A stretch of DNA of 64,000 bases from Comamonadaceae bacterium PBBC1 (GTDB taxonomy: Bacteria; Pseudomonadota; Gammaproteobacteria; Burkholderiales; Burkholderiaceae_C), in the NCBI GenBank assembly GCA_002256145.1, contig NKIP01000017.1, forward strand, positions 1 to 64,000, written 5' to 3'. Under the pieces are notes generated by a model. That model was not told where the DNA came from, ran no database searches, and was given only the letters and a program-made list of their open reading frames with translations. Shown here piece after piece: positions 19,264 through 27,424 of the stretch; positions within the stretch are counted from its first letter, which is position 1; each line of letters starts with the position of its first letter. The position numbers and the translations under genes are program-made.

Positions 19264-20291
19264 GGGCCATGGCGCAGCATCCCGGCTCATTGCAAAGTAT
19301 CCGGTCTCAGTCATGGGCAGAGCTTTGGCAACTTTGGCGATCTGAAGGCCCCAGTTGGCTGCAAAGACAAGCTCGGCGCATCTACCGGCGGTGGGTGTAT
19401 GCCTGTACGGCTTTTTTTGCGGTGCTGTTGGTGATGGGGCTTTGGCAAGCCGAAACTTTGGAAGAACTCTGGCAAGCCCAGGGTGTGTTGGCCGATTTGC
19501 GTGTTCAAGTGGCGACGCAGCCCCGTGACTTGCCTGGAGCGTCAGATTCGGCAAATGGGGAGGCGGCCCAGGCGCTGTCACAGAGCTTGTCCCATTTGCC
19601 GGGCGTGTCGTCGCGGTCACTGCTTTGGCCTGCTTTGCAACAAAGCTTTGAGCGCCATCGCTTGGAGCTGTTGTCCCTGCAGCCTGTGAGTGACAAAGTG
19701 GCCGCACCCTTGCCCAGTCAGGCCGTGGCCTTGCGTTTGAGGGGGCGCTTTGACGATTGGGGACGTGCCTGGACCGCCTTGAGTGAAGGCATGCCCGTGT
19801 GGACGATGGAGCGTTTGCGCATCACCCCACAAGCCCATGCGCCTTGGGTCGACATCGACGTGCTCTTGCGTGTTTGGTTGCGTGCAGACCAGGATGGGGA
19901 CAAGGCATGGCGAGGACAAACCGTATCCAACACGGTGAGCACTCAGGGACCGGCCCTGTTTTTTCATGGTGCGCCCGCGGGTTATGAGATGGTCATGGCG
20001 CTTGCGCCTGCAGGACTCGACGGTGCATTGGCAGCGCCACAAACCGCAGCGGTGGATTCGCCTGATCCCAAGCACTGGCCCATGGCAGGGGTGCGATTGT
20101 TGGGCGTATGGCATGGGCCGCAGACCGTCCACGCGATATTGGCGTTCGGGCCGCATTGGGTCAGCGCTCAGGTGGGGCATCGCGTGAGCCAGGAGGGTCA
20201 CCGCTTGGTGGCCATTGGCGATCAGGCGGTGAGCTTGCGTGCAGGTCTGGAACCCGTCAGGGTGTTGACTTTTGAAAAGGCCTTCAAATGA
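19260..20291 (+). CDS. PilO-like protein with a C-terminal PilP/GspC-like domain
   Basis: A 343-residue protein occupying the slot of both pilO and pilP. N-terminal cytoplasmic segment, one membrane helix (WVYACTAFFAVLLVMGLWQ, about residues 46-64), a coiled-coil and PilO-like periplasmic region to about residue 230, a linker, then about 60 residues (MAGVRLLGVWHGPQTVHAIL ... VGHRVSQEGHRLVAIGDQAV) with the strand pattern of the PilP / GspC homology domain that contacts the secretin. No separate pilP and no lipobox are present. The fusion call is inference from domain patterns and from gene order. ATGA overlaps join it to pilN and pilQ. Confidence 0.7.
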   Translation: MRAMAQHPGSLQSIRSQSWAELWQLWRSEGPSWLQRQARRIYRRWVYACTAFFAVLLVMGLWQAETLEELWQAQGVLADLRVQVATQPRDLPGASDSANGEAAQALSQSLSHLPGVSSRSLLWPALQQSFERHRLELLSLQPVSDKVAAPLPSQAVALRLRGRFDDWGRAWTALSEGMPVWTMERLRITPQAHAPWVDIDVLLRVWLRADQDGDKAWRGQTVSNTVSTQGPALFFHGAPAGYEMVMALAPAGLDGALAAPQTAAVDSPDPKHWPMAGVRLLGVWHGPQTVHAILAFGPHWVSAQVGHRVSQEGHRLVAIGDQAVSLRAGLEPVRVLTFEKAFK

Positions 20292-21706
20292 AACAGATGG
20301 TTCAGCGTTTGACGGTGTCTGCCATTTTTTTGTGCACGGTGGGGACGATGGGGGCTTGGGGGGCGGAAGTCAGACCCGATGCTGAGCTATCAGCGTCTTC
20401 CGGCGGTGTGGCGTCCCCAATGCAAACGATCAGTTTGAATTTTCAGAACATCGACATCAAGACCTTGCTCCAGGTGTTTGCCGATTTCACAGGCCTGAAT
20501 TTGATTGCCACCGACAGCGTCAGTGGCCAAGTGACCGTGCGCTTGACGGAAGTCCCCTGGCCTCAAGCCTTGCAAATTGTGCTGCAGTCCAAGGGTCTGG
20601 CTTCGCGGCAAGAGGGCCGAGTGCTGTGGGTCGCACCGCAAGAAGAATGGGCCTTGCGCGAGAAAAAACAACTCGAAGCACAAGCCGCCCTGGAGGCCGT
20701 CAGCCCCCTTCAATTGATGACCGTGCGTTTGCAATATGCCCGCGCCAGCGAGGTGGCCCAGCGTTTGCAAGGAGGGGGACTTGCACCGGGCGGCAGTGGG
20801 GGGCGTTGGCTCAGCAGTCGGGGCAGCGTCTTGTCGGAGCCTCGCACCAATCAGTTGTTTGTGTCTGATTTGCCAGCCCGTTTGGCCGATGTGCAAACGC
20901 TGCTGGCGCAGTTGGATGTGCCGGTCAGGCAAGTCCTGATCGAGGCCCGAATTGTCGAGGCGGATGACCAGTTTGGTCAGTCATTGGGCGTCAGGTTGGG
21001 TGCCGGTCTGGCGGTGCCTTTGCGCATGAACAACCGCAGCAACACCTTGGCCCTGGGGGCCACCAACTCGGCCACCGGGGCGGGGGTGGTGACCGGGAAT
21101 CAGGTGAATTTTCCGGCCGGGTCGGCTGGGCAGACCCTGAACACGCCCGCCAATTTTGCCGTGTCACTTTTTAACGCAGCGGCAGACCGTTTCATCAATG
21201 TGGAAATTTCAGCTTTGGAAGCCGATGGCCGTGGCAAGGTGGTCTCGCGCCCCAGGGTCGTGACGGCCGATCAAACCAAGGCGCTGATTGAGCAAGGCAC
21301 TGAATTGCCCTACCAAACAGCCTCGGCCAGTGGGGCCACATCGATCACCTTTCGCAAGGCCAATTTGAAGCTCGAGGTCACGCCGCAAATCACCCCTGAC
21401 GGGTCTGTGGTGCTGGATGTCGACGTCAACCGAGACAGTGTGGGGCAAATCACGCCCGCTGGGTATGCGATCAACACCAAGCACGTCAAAACTCAGGTGC
21501 GGGTAGAGGATGGCGGTACCGTGGTGCTGGGGGGCATTTACGAAGAAACAGACCGCAACAATGAGTCCAAAGTGCCCGGTTTGGGCGATGTGCCCGGCTT
21601 GGGTTGGTTGTTCAAGAACCGAGATCAGGCACAGCGCAAAAGCGAGTTGCTGATTTTCTTGACGCCTCGGGTCATGGCCGATGACCCGGCGCTGACCCCA
21701 CCATGA
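20288..21706 (+). CDS. pilQ: Type IV pilus / DNA-uptake secretin (PilQ/HofQ type)
   Basis: Outer-membrane secretin pore of 472 residues. It has a signal peptide ending at about residue 25 (GAWGAEV), an STN/N0 domain ([20 protein letters not shown] to about 115), an N1 domain (about 140-215) and the C-terminal secretin domain with [12 protein letters not shown] and [14 protein letters not shown]. It lacks the N-terminal AMIN domains of full-size PilQ (about 700 residues) and is closer in size to HofQ/ComE. It is the last gene of the coupled pilM-N-O/P-Q set; aroK follows after 127 bp. Confidence 0.9.
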   Translation: MKQMVQRLTVSAIFLCTVGTMGAWGAEVRPDAELSASSGGVASPMQTISLNFQNIDIKTLLQVFADFTGLNLIATDSVSGQVTVRLTEVPWPQALQIVLQSKGLASRQEGRVLWVAPQEEWALREKKQLEAQAALEAVSPLQLMTVRLQYARASEVAQRLQGGGLAPGGSGGRWLSSRGSVLSEPRTNQLFVSDLPARLADVQTLLAQLDVPVRQVLIEARIVEADDQFGQSLGVRLGAGLAVPLRMNNRSNTLALGATNSATGAGVVTGNQVNFPAGSAGQTLNTPANFAVSLFNAAADRFINVEISALEADGRGKVVSRPRVVTADQTKALIEQGTELPYQTASASGATSITFRKANLKLEVTPQITPDGSVVLDVDVNRDSVGQITPAGYAINTKHVKTQVRVEDGGTVVLGGIYEETDRNNESKVPGLGDVPGLGWLFKNRDQAQRKSELLIFLTPRVMADDPALTPP

Positions 21707-21833
21707 GGCGCACATTGCGCACAGACGTTCAGGCGTCTCAGTGTGGGCAATCGTTGGAATACACTTCAGGTTTATTCAAGAGGCGCTGGCTGGAGACCCT
21801 TGGTCAGCCCTGACTATCCTGTGCGAGATTTCA

Positions 21834-22376
21834 TTGAGCATCATCTTTGTGGGCCTTCCGGGCTCGGGTAAAACCACCATTGGTCGGCATCTGTCCCGTC
21901 GATTGGGGGTGCCCTTCGTCGATTCTGACCATGTGATTGAGCACCGACTGGGGTGTTCAATTCGGGAGTATTTCGAACACCAGGGCGAGGACAGCTTTCG
22001 CGATGTCGAGCAACAAGTGATCGATGATTTGACGCTGTCTCATCAGGGGGTGATCGCAACCGGAGGCGGTGCGGTGTTGCGCGAAACCAATCGCCGCCAT
22101 TTGCATGCGCGGGGTCATGTGATCTATTTGCGGTCCACACCTGAAGATGTCTACCGTCGCGTGCGCCACGATACAGGGCGGCCCTTGTTGCAAGTCGATG
22201 ACCCGTTAAGCCGCCTGAGGGCGCTGTTTGAAGCCCGCGACCCACTTTACCGAGAAACGGCGCATTTTGTCCTGGAGACTGGACGCCCCTCGGTGGCCAC
22301 ACTGGTCAACATGATCATCATGCAGTTGGAGTTGGCTGGGCATTTGCCTGCCTCTGGTCTGGACCCCCAAGCCTGA
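21834..22376 (+). CDS. aroK: Shikimate kinase
   Basis: Phosphorylates shikimate in the aromatic amino-acid pathway. Walker [10 protein letters not shown], the substrate-binding [11 protein letters not shown] and GGGAV, and the LID region RGDTGRPL-like HDTGRPLL are present. The only ATG upstream (21741) adds about 30 residues unlike the family. A TTG at 21834 (with GAG seven bases upstream) places the start just before [12 protein letters not shown], where shikimate kinases normally begin, so I prefer it. In related genomes aroB follows aroK; here a TetR gene follows instead. Confidence 0.9.
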   Translation: MSIIFVGLPGSGKTTIGRHLSRRLGVPFVDSDHVIEHRLGCSIREYFEHQGEDSFRDVEQQVIDDLTLSHQGVIATGGGAVLRETNRRHLHARGHVIYLRSTPEDVYRRVRHDTGRPLLQVDDPLSRLRALFEARDPLYRETAHFVLETGRPSVATLVNMIIMQLELAGHLPASGLDPQA

Positions 22377-22500
22377 CTCAGAGCGACGGATGTCAGACTT
22401 TTGAAGTGGGTCAGGCATTTGGGGTCTGGCTTTGGACGTCCCCCCATTGACCCTGAGTGAAACCTGATGTGGGGGACGGATTTGAAAAATGGTGCAAAAT

Positions 22501-22514
22501 AGAACGATCGTTCT
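22501..22514. promoter_or_regulatory. Palindromic operator candidate upstream of the TetR gene
   Basis: AGAACGATCGTTCT is a perfect 14-bp palindrome ending 11 bases before the ATG of the TetR-family gene. TetR-type regulators commonly bind such sites to repress themselves and neighbours. Autoregulation is inference. Confidence 0.55.
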
Positions 22515-22525
22515 TTTTATGCCCC

Positions 22526-23224
22526 ATGACCGACCCCAAACACCCCCGCAAAACCACCCCTGCGCCCAGTGCAGAAACGGGCCGCCGCGTGCTGATCAAG
22601 GGCCAGCAAACCAAGACCGTGATCATTGATGCCGCTTTGGGTTTGGCCTCTCAAATTGGCCTGGAAGGATTGTCCATTGGTGCCGTGGCCGAAGTCACAG
22701 GCATGAGCAAATCGGGTGTGTTTGCGCATTTTGGCTCGCGTGAAGAGCTGCAAATTTCGGTGATTCGCGAATACCACGACCGTTTTGAGGCCGAAGTGTT
22801 TTACGCGGCCATGCAGCAGCCCCGTGGTGTGCCGCGGTTGCAGGCGCTTTTTGACAATTGGATGGTTCAGACCTCGGCTGAAATCGATTCGGGTTGCATT
22901 TACATCAGTGGAGCCGTGGAGTTTGACGACCGCACTGGGCCCGTGCGCGATGCCTTGGCCCGTTCGGTGGCCACATGGCAAACCGCCTTGCGCCGGGCTG
23001 TGGAGTTGGCACAAATTGAGGGACAGCTCAGCCGAGCGTCCGATGCCCATCAAATCGCTTTTGAAATCCACGGCCTGATATTGGCCTTGCATTACGAGGC
23101 TCGTTTTTTGCGTGATCCCAGCGCATCAGAGAGAGCGCGACGTGGTTTTCTGCACATTTTGGACCGCTATGCGAGCAACGCGCAGGCGGCGTCAGATCCC
23201 CAAGACCTTGTGGTCAAGCCTTGA
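22526..23224 (+). CDS. TetR/AcrR-family transcriptional regulator
   Basis: A 232-residue regulator. After a basic N-terminus the HTH region is IDAALGLASQIGLEGLSIGAVAEVTGMSKSGVF plus AHFGSREELQ, a canonical TetR DNA-binding domain; the C-terminal ligand domain is family-specific and contains GCIYISGAVEFDDRTG. The ATG at 22526 was chosen because the longer reading would run through the palindromic operator. It precedes the acyl-CoA dehydrogenase by 44 bp, so a likely role is control of that fatty-acid oxidation cluster with an acyl-CoA ligand. Confidence 0.9.
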   Translation: MTDPKHPRKTTPAPSAETGRRVLIKGQQTKTVIIDAALGLASQIGLEGLSIGAVAEVTGMSKSGVFAHFGSREELQISVIREYHDRFEAEVFYAAMQQPRGVPRLQALFDNWMVQTSAEIDSGCIYISGAVEFDDRTGPVRDALARSVATWQTALRRAVELAQIEGQLSRASDAHQIAFEIHGLILALHYEARFLRDPSASERARRGFLHILDRYASNAQAASDPQDLVVKP

Positions 23225-23268
23225 GTTTGACTGTTTAGACATTTCACCCTTTTCAATCAGGAATACCC

Positions 23269-25080
23269 ATGCCCGTCTACAACCCACCCCTTCGTGACAT
23301 GCAGTTTGTCTTGCACGAATTGCTCAACGTGAGTGCTGAACTCAAGGCCTTGCCCAAGCACGCCGACACCGACGCCGACACCATCAATGCGGTGCTCGAA
23401 GAAGGCGGCAAGTTCGCATCTGAAGTGGTCTTTCCTCTGAATATTTCGGGCGACACCCAGGGCTGCCAGCTCAACCGCGACACGCACGAAGTCAAAGCAC
23501 CCGACGGTTTCAAGGCGGCTTATGAGCAGTACGTGGCCGGTGGCTGGCCATCGCTGAGCTGCGACCCCGAGTACGGCGGTCAGGGCTTGCCCTTTGTGGT
23601 CAACCAGTGTTTTTACGAAATGCTCAACTCCTCCAACCAGGCTTGGACCATGTACCCGGGCCTGAGTCACGGCGCCTACGAGTGCCTGCACGCGCACGGC
23701 ACACCCGAGCAAAAAGCCCTGTATTTGCCCAAGCTGACCAGCGGCGAGTGGACCGGCACCATGTGCCTGACCGAGCCGCATTGCGGCACGGATCTGGGCA
23801 TGCTGCGCACCAAGGCCGAGCCGCAAGCCGACGGCACCTACAAGCTGAGCGGTCAAAAGATTTTCATCAGCGCAGGCGAACACGACTTGGCCCCCAACAT
23901 CGTGCACCTGGTGCTGGCCCGCCTGCCCGATGCGCCCCCCGGCAGCAAAGGCATCAGCCTGTTCATCGTGCCCAAGTTCAATGTGGCCGCCGACGGCAGC
24001 ATGGGCGAGCGCAACGGCATTTACTGCGGCGGCCTGGAGCACAAAATGGGCATCCATGGCAACGCGACTTGCCAAATGGTTTTGGACGGCGCGGTGGGCA
24101 CCCTGGTGGGCCAACCTAACAAAGGCCTGGCCGCGATGTTCGTGATGATGAACGCCGCGCGTCTGGGCGTGGGCAACCAGTCGCTGGGCCTGACCGAAGT
24201 GGCTTACCAAAACGCGCTGGCCTATGCCAAAGACCGCGTGCAAATGCGGTCGCTCACGGGTGTCAAAGCCCCCGGAAAACCGGCCGACCCGATCATCGTG
24301 CACCCCGATGTGCGCCGCATGCTCATGACCGCCAAGGCCTATGCCGAAGGCGGCCGTGCCTTGGCCTGCTACTGCGCCTTGCTGCTCGACAAAGAAATCA
24401 ACCACCCCGACGAAGCCGTGCGTGCCGAGGCCGCCGAAGTCGTGGCTTTGCTCACACCCATCGTGAAAGCCTTCACCACCGACAACGCTTGGGAAGCCAC
24501 ATCGGCCTGCCAGCAGGTGTTTGGCGGCCACGGCTACATCAAAGAGTGGGGCATGGAGCAGTTCGTGCGCGACGCCCGCATCAACATGATCTACGAAGGC
24601 ACCAACACCATCCAGTCACTCGACTTGCTGGGCCGCAAAGTGTTGGGCAACCAGGGTGCCACGCTCAAGAAGTTCGGTAAATTGGTGGAGCAACTGGTCA
24701 AGGCCGAAATGGCCAACGAAGCCATGGGCGAATTCATCAAGCCGCTGGCCGATCTGGGCCAAAAACTCACGCAACTCACCGGCGAAGTCGGCATGAAAGC
24801 CATAAGCAATGCTGACGAAGTGGGCGCAGCTGCGGTGGACTATTTGCGCGTGGTGGGCCATTTGGTGCTGGGTTACTTCTGGGCCCGTTCGGCGCAGATC
24901 GCGCTGGCCAAACTGGCCGAAGCCGAAGAAGAGGCGCGGCGGCCCGATCCGTTCTACCAGGCCAAATTGCAGACCGCGCGGTTTTACTTCACCCGCCTGA
25001 TGCCCGAAACCTCGACGCTGATGCGCCGCATTCGTGCGGGCAGCGATGTGTTGATGGACACCGACGCCGCGCTGGCTTGA
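23269..25080 (+). CDS. Acyl-CoA dehydrogenase with C-terminal extension
   Basis: A FAD-dependent acyl-CoA oxidation enzyme of 603 residues, longer than classical acyl-CoA dehydrogenases (about 380) because of an added N-terminal segment and a C-terminal helical domain. FAD/substrate motifs: GTMCLTEPHCGTDLG, ISAGEHDL, and ACQQVFGGHGYIKEWGMEQ followed by RDARINMIYEGTNTIQ, which carries the catalytic Glu. The family includes long-chain enzymes and the DmdC-type methylmercaptopropionyl-CoA dehydrogenase; the substrate here is not determinable. The gene heads a run of fatty-acid genes after a TetR regulator. Confidence 0.94.
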   Translation: MPVYNPPLRDMQFVLHELLNVSAELKALPKHADTDADTINAVLEEGGKFASEVVFPLNISGDTQGCQLNRDTHEVKAPDGFKAAYEQYVAGGWPSLSCDPEYGGQGLPFVVNQCFYEMLNSSNQAWTMYPGLSHGAYECLHAHGTPEQKALYLPKLTSGEWTGTMCLTEPHCGTDLGMLRTKAEPQADGTYKLSGQKIFISAGEHDLAPNIVHLVLARLPDAPPGSKGISLFIVPKFNVAADGSMGERNGIYCGGLEHKMGIHGNATCQMVLDGAVGTLVGQPNKGLAAMFVMMNAARLGVGNQSLGLTEVAYQNALAYAKDRVQMRSLTGVKAPGKPADPIIVHPDVRRMLMTAKAYAEGGRALACYCALLLDKEINHPDEAVRAEAAEVVALLTPIVKAFTTDNAWEATSACQQVFGGHGYIKEWGMEQFVRDARINMIYEGTNTIQSLDLLGRKVLGNQGATLKKFGKLVEQLVKAEMANEAMGEFIKPLADLGQKLTQLTGEVGMKAISNADEVGAAAVDYLRVVGHLVLGYFWARSAQIALAKLAEAEEEARRPDPFYQAKLQTARFYFTRLMPETSTLMRRIRAGSDVLMDTDAALA

Positions 25081-25107
25081 ACCCCAGTATCAAAAAGGAA
25101 GAGCACT

Positions 25108-25563
25108 GTGATCAAAACCGCTTTGACCCTGACCATGACCCTGAGCGCAGGCCTGCTGAGCCTGGCCGCACATGCCCAAATGAGCCCGGTGGGTCTGTGG
25201 CGCAGCATCGACGACGAAAGCAAGCAGCCCAAAGCCGAAATCCGCATCAGCCTGAACGCAGCGGGAGGCTTGTCGGGCGTGGTCGAACGGTCGCTGCAAA
25301 ACAACCCCAACACCGAAACCAATTGCAATTTGTGCACCGATGACCGCAAAGACAAACCCAAAATCGGCATGGAAATCATCCGGGGCGGTCAACAAGGTGA
25401 CGGCAAAGTGGTGTGGGAGGGTGGGAAAATCTTGGATCCCGAGAACGGCAAAAACTACAGCCTGCGCTTGACCCCCATTGATGGTGGTAAAAAACTCGAA
25501 GTCCGGGGTTTCATTGGTGCCCCGATTTTGGGTCGCACACAAACCTGGATTCGGGTTCAGTGA
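25108..25563 (+). CDS. DUF2147 exported protein
   Basis: A 151-residue exported protein of unknown function. A GTG start with AAGGAAG eight bases upstream gives the signal peptide MIKTALTLTMTLSAG...AHA. The mature part shows the DUF2147 pattern: SPVGLWRSIDDESKQPKAEI, a CNLCTDD segment, and repeated beta-strands (GKVVWEGGKILDPENGK). It sits between an acyl-CoA dehydrogenase and an enoyl-CoA hydratase, a frequent context for this family in Burkholderiales, but no role is established. Confidence 0.88.
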   Translation: MIKTALTLTMTLSAGLLSLAAHAQMSPVGLWRSIDDESKQPKAEIRISLNAAGGLSGVVERSLQNNPNTETNCNLCTDDRKDKPKIGMEIIRGGQQGDGKVVWEGGKILDPENGKNYSLRLTPIDGGKKLEVRGFIGAPILGRTQTWIRVQ

Positions 25564-25600
25564 ACCGCCTCGCCTCCCGCAACACACCTCAAGGACCCGC

Positions 25601-26362
25601 ATGTCTGACATCCTGACCCACACCGACGCAGGGGTGATGACCATCACCTTCAACCGCCTGGACAAAAAGAACTCCATCACCTCCAGCATGTATGCGGCCA
25701 TGGCCGACGCTGTGGCCCAGGCCGCAGCCGATCCCGCCGTTCGGGTCGTGGTGTTTCAGGGGCACGAGAGCATCTTCAGCGCGGGCAACGACATCGGCGA
25801 CTTTTTGAACCAGCCGCCCACCACACAAGAGTCACCCGTGTTCCGCTTTTTGCGTGGCATCGCCACTTTCGAAAAGCCACTGCTCGCCGCTGTGGCCGGG
25901 CCTGCCGTGGGCATCGGCACCACCATGCTGTTCCATTGCGACCTGGTCTATGCCGGTGACAACGCGGCGTTCTCCATGCCTTTCGTCAACCTGGGTCTGT
26001 GCCCCGAGGCGGCGTCCAGCCTGCTGGCCCCGCGCATGTTCGGCTACCACCGCGCAGCCGAAGCCCTGCTCATGGGCGAGCCCTTTTTTGCCGAAGCCGC
26101 GCAAGAAGTCGGCCTGGTCAACCGCGTGGTGCCACCCACCGAAGTCAACGGCTACGCCCAGGCGCAAGCCCGCAAGCTGGCCGCCAAGCCGCTGTCATCA
26201 CTGATTGAGACCAAGCGATTGATGAAGGGCGACACCCAAGCCGTGTTGCAAAAAATGGCCGAAGAAGGCGCCAGCTTTGGCCGCATGCTGCAAGAGCCTG
26301 CTGCCAAAGAAGCCTTTGGCGCGTTCATGGAAAAACGCAAGCCGGACTTTTCCAAGCTTTGA
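25601..26362 (+). CDS. Enoyl-CoA hydratase/isomerase family protein
   Basis: Crotonase-fold enzyme of 253 residues acting on CoA thioesters in beta-oxidation. The start at 25601 has AAGGA six bases upstream. The CoA-binding/oxyanion segment FSAGNDIGDF and the second loop AGPAVGIGTTMLFHCDLVYA are visible, with FVNLGLCPEAASS after them; the last replaces the usual catalytic Glu context, so hydratase versus isomerase (ECI-type) activity is uncertain. It is in line with the acyl-CoA dehydrogenase and the downstream thioesterase. Confidence 0.92.
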   Translation: MSDILTHTDAGVMTITFNRLDKKNSITSSMYAAMADAVAQAAADPAVRVVVFQGHESIFSAGNDIGDFLNQPPTTQESPVFRFLRGIATFEKPLLAAVAGPAVGIGTTMLFHCDLVYAGDNAAFSMPFVNLGLCPEAASSLLAPRMFGYHRAAEALLMGEPFFAEAAQEVGLVNRVVPPTEVNGYAQAQARKLAAKPLSSLIETKRLMKGDTQAVLQKMAEEGASFGRMLQEPAAKEAFGAFMEKRKPDFSKL

Positions 26363-26432
26363 TTCCCCAGTTCATCGCAGGGCGGCTTGCGCACATGTGT
26401 CGGTGTCTTTGATCACCGTCACACATCTCCCC

Positions 26433-26506
26433 GTAGGTCGGCGCCTTTAGGTCCGACATTTCTGGCTTCGGCGAAGGCCCATGTCGGGGCTGAAGCCACC
26501 GACCTA
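26433..26506. repeat. REP-like dispersed repeat, copy 1 (two-hairpin form)
   Basis: The element starts GTAGGTCGGCGCC-TTTA-GGTCCGACA and ends GGCTGAAGCCACCGACC-TA; the outer ends TAGGTCGG and CCGACCTA are inverted repeats. The second half resembles an inverted copy of the first hairpin. The same units recur at 33982 and 46063. Confidence 0.75.
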
Positions 26507-26542
26507 AAATACACCTTCTAGGGTCACCGATAAAATCTCCAG

Positions 26543-27025
26543 ATGCCCCATCGCGCCAACACCCCCGTCGTCCTTGAACCTGAATACATCGAAGGTTTTC
26601 GTCAGATTTACGAAGAAAAAATTGTCTTCAACCAGACCCTGGGCTTGAAGCTGACGCATGTCTCACCAGAGGGCGTCACGGCCCGCATCACCATGCGGCC
26701 CGAACTGGTGGGGCACTATGCCTACAACCGCATCCATGGCGGCGTCATCAGCGCGGTGCTCGACGCCATGGGCAGTGCGGCCGTCATGGCGGCCCTGGCC
26801 GCCAAACACATGGAAGAGGCGCCTGCCAAGCGGCTGGAGCGCTTTGCCAAGTTGGGCACCATTGATTTGCGAGTGGACTACCTGCGCCCCGGCATTGGCG
26901 ACTACTTTGATATTCATGCCCATTGCCTGCGAGTGGGCTCGCGGGTGGGTTCTTCGCGCATGGAATTCATGGGGCCGGACGGCACCCTGATGTCCACAGG
27001 GGCAGCCGCCTACATCGTCTCCTGA
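26543..27025 (+). CDS. PaaI-type hotdog thioesterase
   Basis: A 160-residue single hotdog domain that probably hydrolyses acyl- or aryl-CoA esters. The characteristic pattern is present: HYAYNRIHGGVISAVLDAMG, with the HGG loop and the following helix, then GTIDLRVDYLRPG and MSTGAAAYIVS. It follows the enoyl-CoA hydratase after 180 bp containing a REP-like element. It could support turnover of CoA esters from the same pathway; the exact substrate is unknown. Confidence 0.88.
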   Translation: MPHRANTPVVLEPEYIEGFRQIYEEKIVFNQTLGLKLTHVSPEGVTARITMRPELVGHYAYNRIHGGVISAVLDAMGSAAVMAALAAKHMEEAPAKRLERFAKLGTIDLRVDYLRPGIGDYFDIHAHCLRVGSRVGSSRMEFMGPDGTLMSTGAAAYIVS

Positions 27026-27096
27026 TGCGCGAGGCGGCTATTTGGGGCCGCCACATTTCCCACACATTTGCTCCACATTTGTTTTGAACAATGGAC

Positions 27097-27118
27097 GGAG
27101 GTCGCCACAGCGACCTCC
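27097..27118 (+). promoter_or_regulatory. Stable hairpin in the leader of the YHYH/HupE/TonB cluster
   Basis: GGAGGTCGC, loop CACA, GCGACCTCC: a perfect 9-bp stem ending 16 bases before the first start codon of the cluster. No U run follows, so a terminator for the upstream gene is unlikely. A leader structure or protein-binding site is plausible but unproven. Confidence 0.4.
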
Positions 27119-27134
27119 ACTTTGAAAGTCCACC

Positions 27135-27410
27135 ATGCAAAACAAATCCATTCTTGCGCGTGCAGCCTTTTCCATGTCATTGGCCTTGAGCGGCGGCCTG
27201 TTGTTCGCACAGGCAGCGCCCGGTGGTGATTCGCCACGCCCACCACCTCCCGAAGCTCTGGCGGCATGCCAGACCTTGAAGTCAGGTCAGGACTGCAGTT
27301 TCAAAGGTCCACAAGGCAGTGCCCAAGGCACTTGCTGGGCACCCACTGGCAAGCCGCTGGCGTGCAAACCGAGCCACCCGCCAGCAGGCGGCATGCCTGG
27401 CCAACGATGA
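27135..27410 (+). CDS. Small exported Cys/Pro-rich protein
   Basis: A 91-residue protein of unknown function. The signal peptide is MQNKSILARAAFSMSLALSG...AQA. The mature part of about 60 residues has four cysteines in ACQTLKSGQDCSF, GTCWAPTGKP and LACKPSHPP, and a Gly/Pro-rich tail, suggesting two disulfides or a metal site in the periplasm. It heads a co-directional cluster: its stop overlaps an ATG (ATGA) in the frame of the YHYH gene. Confidence 0.75.
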   Translation: MQNKSILARAAFSMSLALSGGLLFAQAAPGGDSPRPPPPEALAACQTLKSGQDCSFKGPQGSAQGTCWAPTGKPLACKPSHPPAGGMPGQR

Positions 27411-27424
27411 GTGGGGGCGTGAAC

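Noticed and set aside
23257..24531. 424-codon frame antisense to the acyl-CoA dehydrogenase
   Set aside because: Mirror of a well-recognised gene; His/Ala/Gly-rich shadow with no motif.
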